A DNA stretch of 64,000 nt from Burkholderia sp. NRF60-BP8 (GTDB lineage: Bacteria > Pseudomonadota > Gammaproteobacteria > Burkholderiales > Burkholderiaceae). Below are positions 62,130-64,000 of this stretch, piece by piece. The stretch lies in NCBI RefSeq assembly GCF_001522585.2, contig NZ_CP013372.1:2604001-2668000 (forward strand). The letters are read 5' to 3'. The notes under the pieces were generated by a model. It saw only the letters and a program-made list of their open reading frames with translations. It was not told where the DNA came from and did no database searches. The position numbers and the translations under genes were made by a program. Positions within the stretch are counted from its first letter, which is position 1; each line of letters begins with the position of its first letter.

Positions 62130-63533
62130 TTGTCTTTCGTGATCGTCCTCGCCGCGCTGGCGTTCCTGATGTTTGCCGCGTATCGCGGCTACAGCGTGAT
62201 CCTGTTCGCGCCGATCGCCGCGCTCGGTGCGGTGCTGCTGACCGACCCCGCCGCCGTCGCACCGGTCTTCTCCGGCATCTTCATGGAGAAGATGGTCGGC
62301 TTCGTCAAACTGTATTTCCCGGTCTTCATGCTCGGCGCCGTGTTCGGCAAGGTGATCGAACTGTCCGGGTTCTCCGAGTCGATCGTCCACGCGGCGATCC
62401 GCTACATCGGCCGCTCGCGCGCGAATGCGGTGATCGTCGCGGTGTGCGCGCTGCTCACCTATGGCGGCGTATCGCTGTTCGTCGTGGTGTTCGCGGTCTA
62501 TCCGTTCGCGGCCGAACTCTATCGTCAGAGCAACATCCCGAAACGGCTGATGCCCGGCGCGATTGCACTCGGCGCGTTCTCGTTCACGATGGATTCGCTG
62601 CCCGGCACGCCGCAGATCCAGAACATCATCCCGACCACGTTCTTCAAGACGACTGCCTGGGCCGCGCCCGCGCTCGGCACGATCGGCTCGCTGTTCATCA
62701 TCGTCGTCGGCCTCGCGTATCTCGAATGGCGTCGCCGTTCGGCGATGGCGAAGGGCGAAGGCTACGGCACGTCGCTCGTCAACGAGCCGGAGCGCGTCGA
62801 GGCAACGGCGCTGCCGCATCCCGCGCTGGCGATCCTGCCGCTGATCCTCGTCGGCGTGTCGAACTTCGCGTTCACGAAGCTGATCCCGCAGTGGTACGGC
62901 GCCGCGTCGTACACGGTCGCGCCGGAAGTGCTGCCGGGCGTGCACGCGCCGGTCACGACGTCGATCAAGACGGTCGTCGCGATCTGGTCGGTCGAGGCCG
63001 CGCTGCTGCTCGGGATCGTGCTGGTCTTGCTGACCGCATTCAAGCGCGTCAGCGGTCGCTTCGCGGCCGGCTCGAAGGCCGCCGTCGCCGGCGCGCTGCT
63101 CGCCGCGATGAACACCGCGTCGGAATACGGCTTCGGCGGCGTGATCGCCGCGCTGCCGGGCTTCCTCGTCGTCAGCGATGCGCTGAAGAGCATCCCGAAC
63201 CCGCTCGTCAACGCAGCCGTGTCGGTCAGCTCGCTCGCGGGCATCACGGGCTCCGCGTCCGGCGGCATGAGCATCGCGCTCGCCGCGATGTCGGACCTGT
63301 TCATCAAGGGCGCGCAGGCGGCCAACATCCCGATGGACGTGCTGCACCGGGTCGTCGCGATGGCGAGCGGCGGCATGGACACGCTGCCGCACAACGGCGC
63401 GGTCATCACGCTGCTCGCCGTCACGGGCCTCACGCACCGCGAGTCGTATCGCGACATCTTCGCGGTCACCGTCATCAAGACGCTCGCGGTGTTCTTCGTG
63501 ATCGCCGTGTACTACGCGACGGGGCTCGTGTAA
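62130..63533 (+). CDS. GntP-family permease
   Basis: 467 residues from TTG 62130, which has AGGAG seven bases upstream; no ATG fits. About 12-14 hydrophobic helices with GntP-family pieces: GIFMEKMVGFVKLYFPVFMLGAVFGKVIE, YGGVSLFVVVFAVYPFAAELYRQSNIPKRLMPG, ALGAFSFTMDSLPGTPQIQNIIPTTFF, and GGMDTLPHNGAVITLLAVTGLTH. The subgroup often carries short-chain or hydroxy acids rather than gluconate. No enzyme gene follows, so the substrate is unclear. Control by the divergent PAS/sigma54 activator is visible in the sequence. Confidence 0.88.
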   Translation: MSFVIVLAALAFLMFAAYRGYSVILFAPIAALGAVLLTDPAAVAPVFSGIFMEKMVGFVKLYFPVFMLGAVFGKVIELSGFSESIVHAAIRYIGRSRANAVIVAVCALLTYGGVSLFVVVFAVYPFAAELYRQSNIPKRLMPGAIALGAFSFTMDSLPGTPQIQNIIPTTFFKTTAWAAPALGTIGSLFIIVVGLAYLEWRRRSAMAKGEGYGTSLVNEPERVEATALPHPALAILPLILVGVSNFAFTKLIPQWYGAASYTVAPEVLPGVHAPVTTSIKTVVAIWSVEAALLLGIVLVLLTAFKRVSGRFAAGSKAAVAGALLAAMNTASEYGFGGVIAALPGFLVVSDALKSIPNPLVNAAVSVSSLAGITGSASGGMSIALAAMSDLFIKGAQAANIPMDVLHRVVAMASGGMDTLPHNGAVITLLAVTGLTHRESYRDIFAVTVIKTLAVFFVIAVYYATGLV

Positions 63534-63546
63534 GTCTCGGCATCAA

Positions 63547-63567
63547 GGCGGCGTTTCGTGCGCCGCC
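63547..63567 (+). terminator. Hairpin after the permease gene
   Basis: GGCGGCG and CGCCGCC pair perfectly around TTTCGTG, 13 bp after the stop; GTCTCGCTTT follows, a weak U tract. Confidence 0.6.
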
Positions 63568-63785
63568 GTCTCGCTTTCAGGATCGGACCGCATGCGCACC
63601 GGAACGGATTCCGGCAAGCGCATCCGGTCCGATTTTCATTTCCCTACGCCAAATCGACACGCCGGCAGTCGTCCGGGCCATCGCTCGCCCCCGCCCCCAC
63701 GCATTGTTACCCGCAGCAAAACACTGCGTTGGGCGCGATCGCATTTTTCAGGCGCCCGCCCCGGCCTACACTGATTTCAACGTCT

Positions 63786-63814
63786 CGCGGCGCTTCGACG
63801 AACGAAGCGCCGCG
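63786..63814 (+). other. Strong hairpin in the leader of the DUF4148 gene
   Basis: CGCGGCGCTTCG and CGAAGCGCCGCG form a perfect 12-bp stem with a five-base loop (ACGAA). It ends 29 bp before the ATG at 63844 and is too close to the gene to be a terminator of something else unless it attenuates. The rest of the 63568-63843 gap holds no gene that I can support. Confidence 0.6.
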
Positions 63815-63843
63815 ATTCACCGGAAATCGTGGAGGTCCCCATC

Positions 63844-64000
63844 ATGAAGCGCCTGATCCCAGCCATTGCCGTCGTCCTGGCCGTGTCGGCCCCGCTTGCC
63901 GCACAGGCCCAGTCGAACCAGCCGCTCACGCGCGCGCAGGTCCACGCCGAAGTCAAGGCGCTCAAGCAGGCCGGCTTCCAGTCGAGCGACTGGTTCTATC
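63844..64000 (+). CDS. DUF4148 domain protein (start only)
   Basis: The first 52 residues are visible before the window ends. A signal peptide (MKRLIPAIAVVLAVSAPLAAQAQ, cut near 21-23) is followed by QPLTRAQVHAEVKALKQAGFQ, the N-terminal signature of the small periplasmic DUF4148 proteins abundant in Burkholderia. GGAGG lies eight bases before the ATG. Function is unknown. Confidence 0.85.
   Translation, partial: MKRLIPAIAVVLAVSAPLAAQAQSNQPLTRAQVHAEVKALKQAGFQSSDWFY

Overview
The window is high-G+C DNA (roughly two thirds G+C in most genes) with the gene content of a Burkholderia, most likely the Burkholderia cepacia complex and perhaps a secondary replicon. This rests on the PrpR/prpB/prpC/acnD/prpF locus, Burkholderia-type porin, H-NS-type proteins, DUF4148 and DUF2474 genes, and the style of the regulators. 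The genus is an inference from recognised families, not from a database match.

Layout. 1-14.7 kb is a chromosomal stretch: the end of a cyanide-insensitive cytochrome bd oxidase with its DUF2474 partner, a Pmp3-like peptide, an exported phosphodiesterase, a giant AsmA/DUF748-OmpA envelope protein, a DUF1254 lipoprotein, a four-HMA copper ATPase behind a MerR-type promoter, and small proteins. 14.8-15.4 kb holds wreckage of a tyrosine integrase. 15.65-27.67 kb is an accessory block: an alanyl-tRNA editing protein, a MocR regulator and a divergent ten-gene natural-product operon. 28-32.9 kb returns to ordinary genes (MgtC, AGE epimerase, chemoreceptor, thioesterase, a RelE/Phd toxin-antitoxin pair). 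32.9-42.6 kb is a CoA-dependent catabolic island (AMACR, IclR regulator, two enoyl-CoA hydratases, CaiB transferase, porin, MFS importer, acyl-CoA dehydrogenase, esterase). 42.6-50.8 kb is the 2-methylcitrate cycle with PrpR. 50.8-64 kb holds a CGNR regulator/VOC pair, an FAH hydrolase with an IclR regulator, two H-NS-like genes, a GNAT/acyl-CoA-synthetase fusion, small exported proteins, and a sigma54 activator facing a GntP permease.

The most exciting object is the 17.97-27.67 kb operon. It carries every catalytic part known from coronamic acid biosynthesis in Pseudomonas syringae: an A-T didomain (CmaA-like), a free carrier protein (CmaD-like), a Cys-nucleophile aminoacyl shuttle (CmaE-like), a SyrB2/CmaB-type non-haem iron halogenase with the diagnostic His-x-Ala, a VOC-fold protein (CmaC-like) and a type II thioesterase (CmaT-like). 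Added to these are a methyltransferase, a haem-oxygenase-like diiron oxidase and two transporters that the coronamic acid pathway does not have. I read it as a locus for a modified cyclopropyl or chlorinated amino acid, product unknown.

Other notable signals are a 12-unit, 23-bp repeat array behind one H-NS-like gene whose motif recurs just behind a second H-NS gene; an AGGGTTTTCCCT box in front of two tiny orphan genes; a complete sigma54 promoter with two matching palindromic activator sites at the GntP permease; perfect 17-bp inverted operators between a CGNR regulator and a VOC gene; and a nested palindrome in a convergent gap near the left end.
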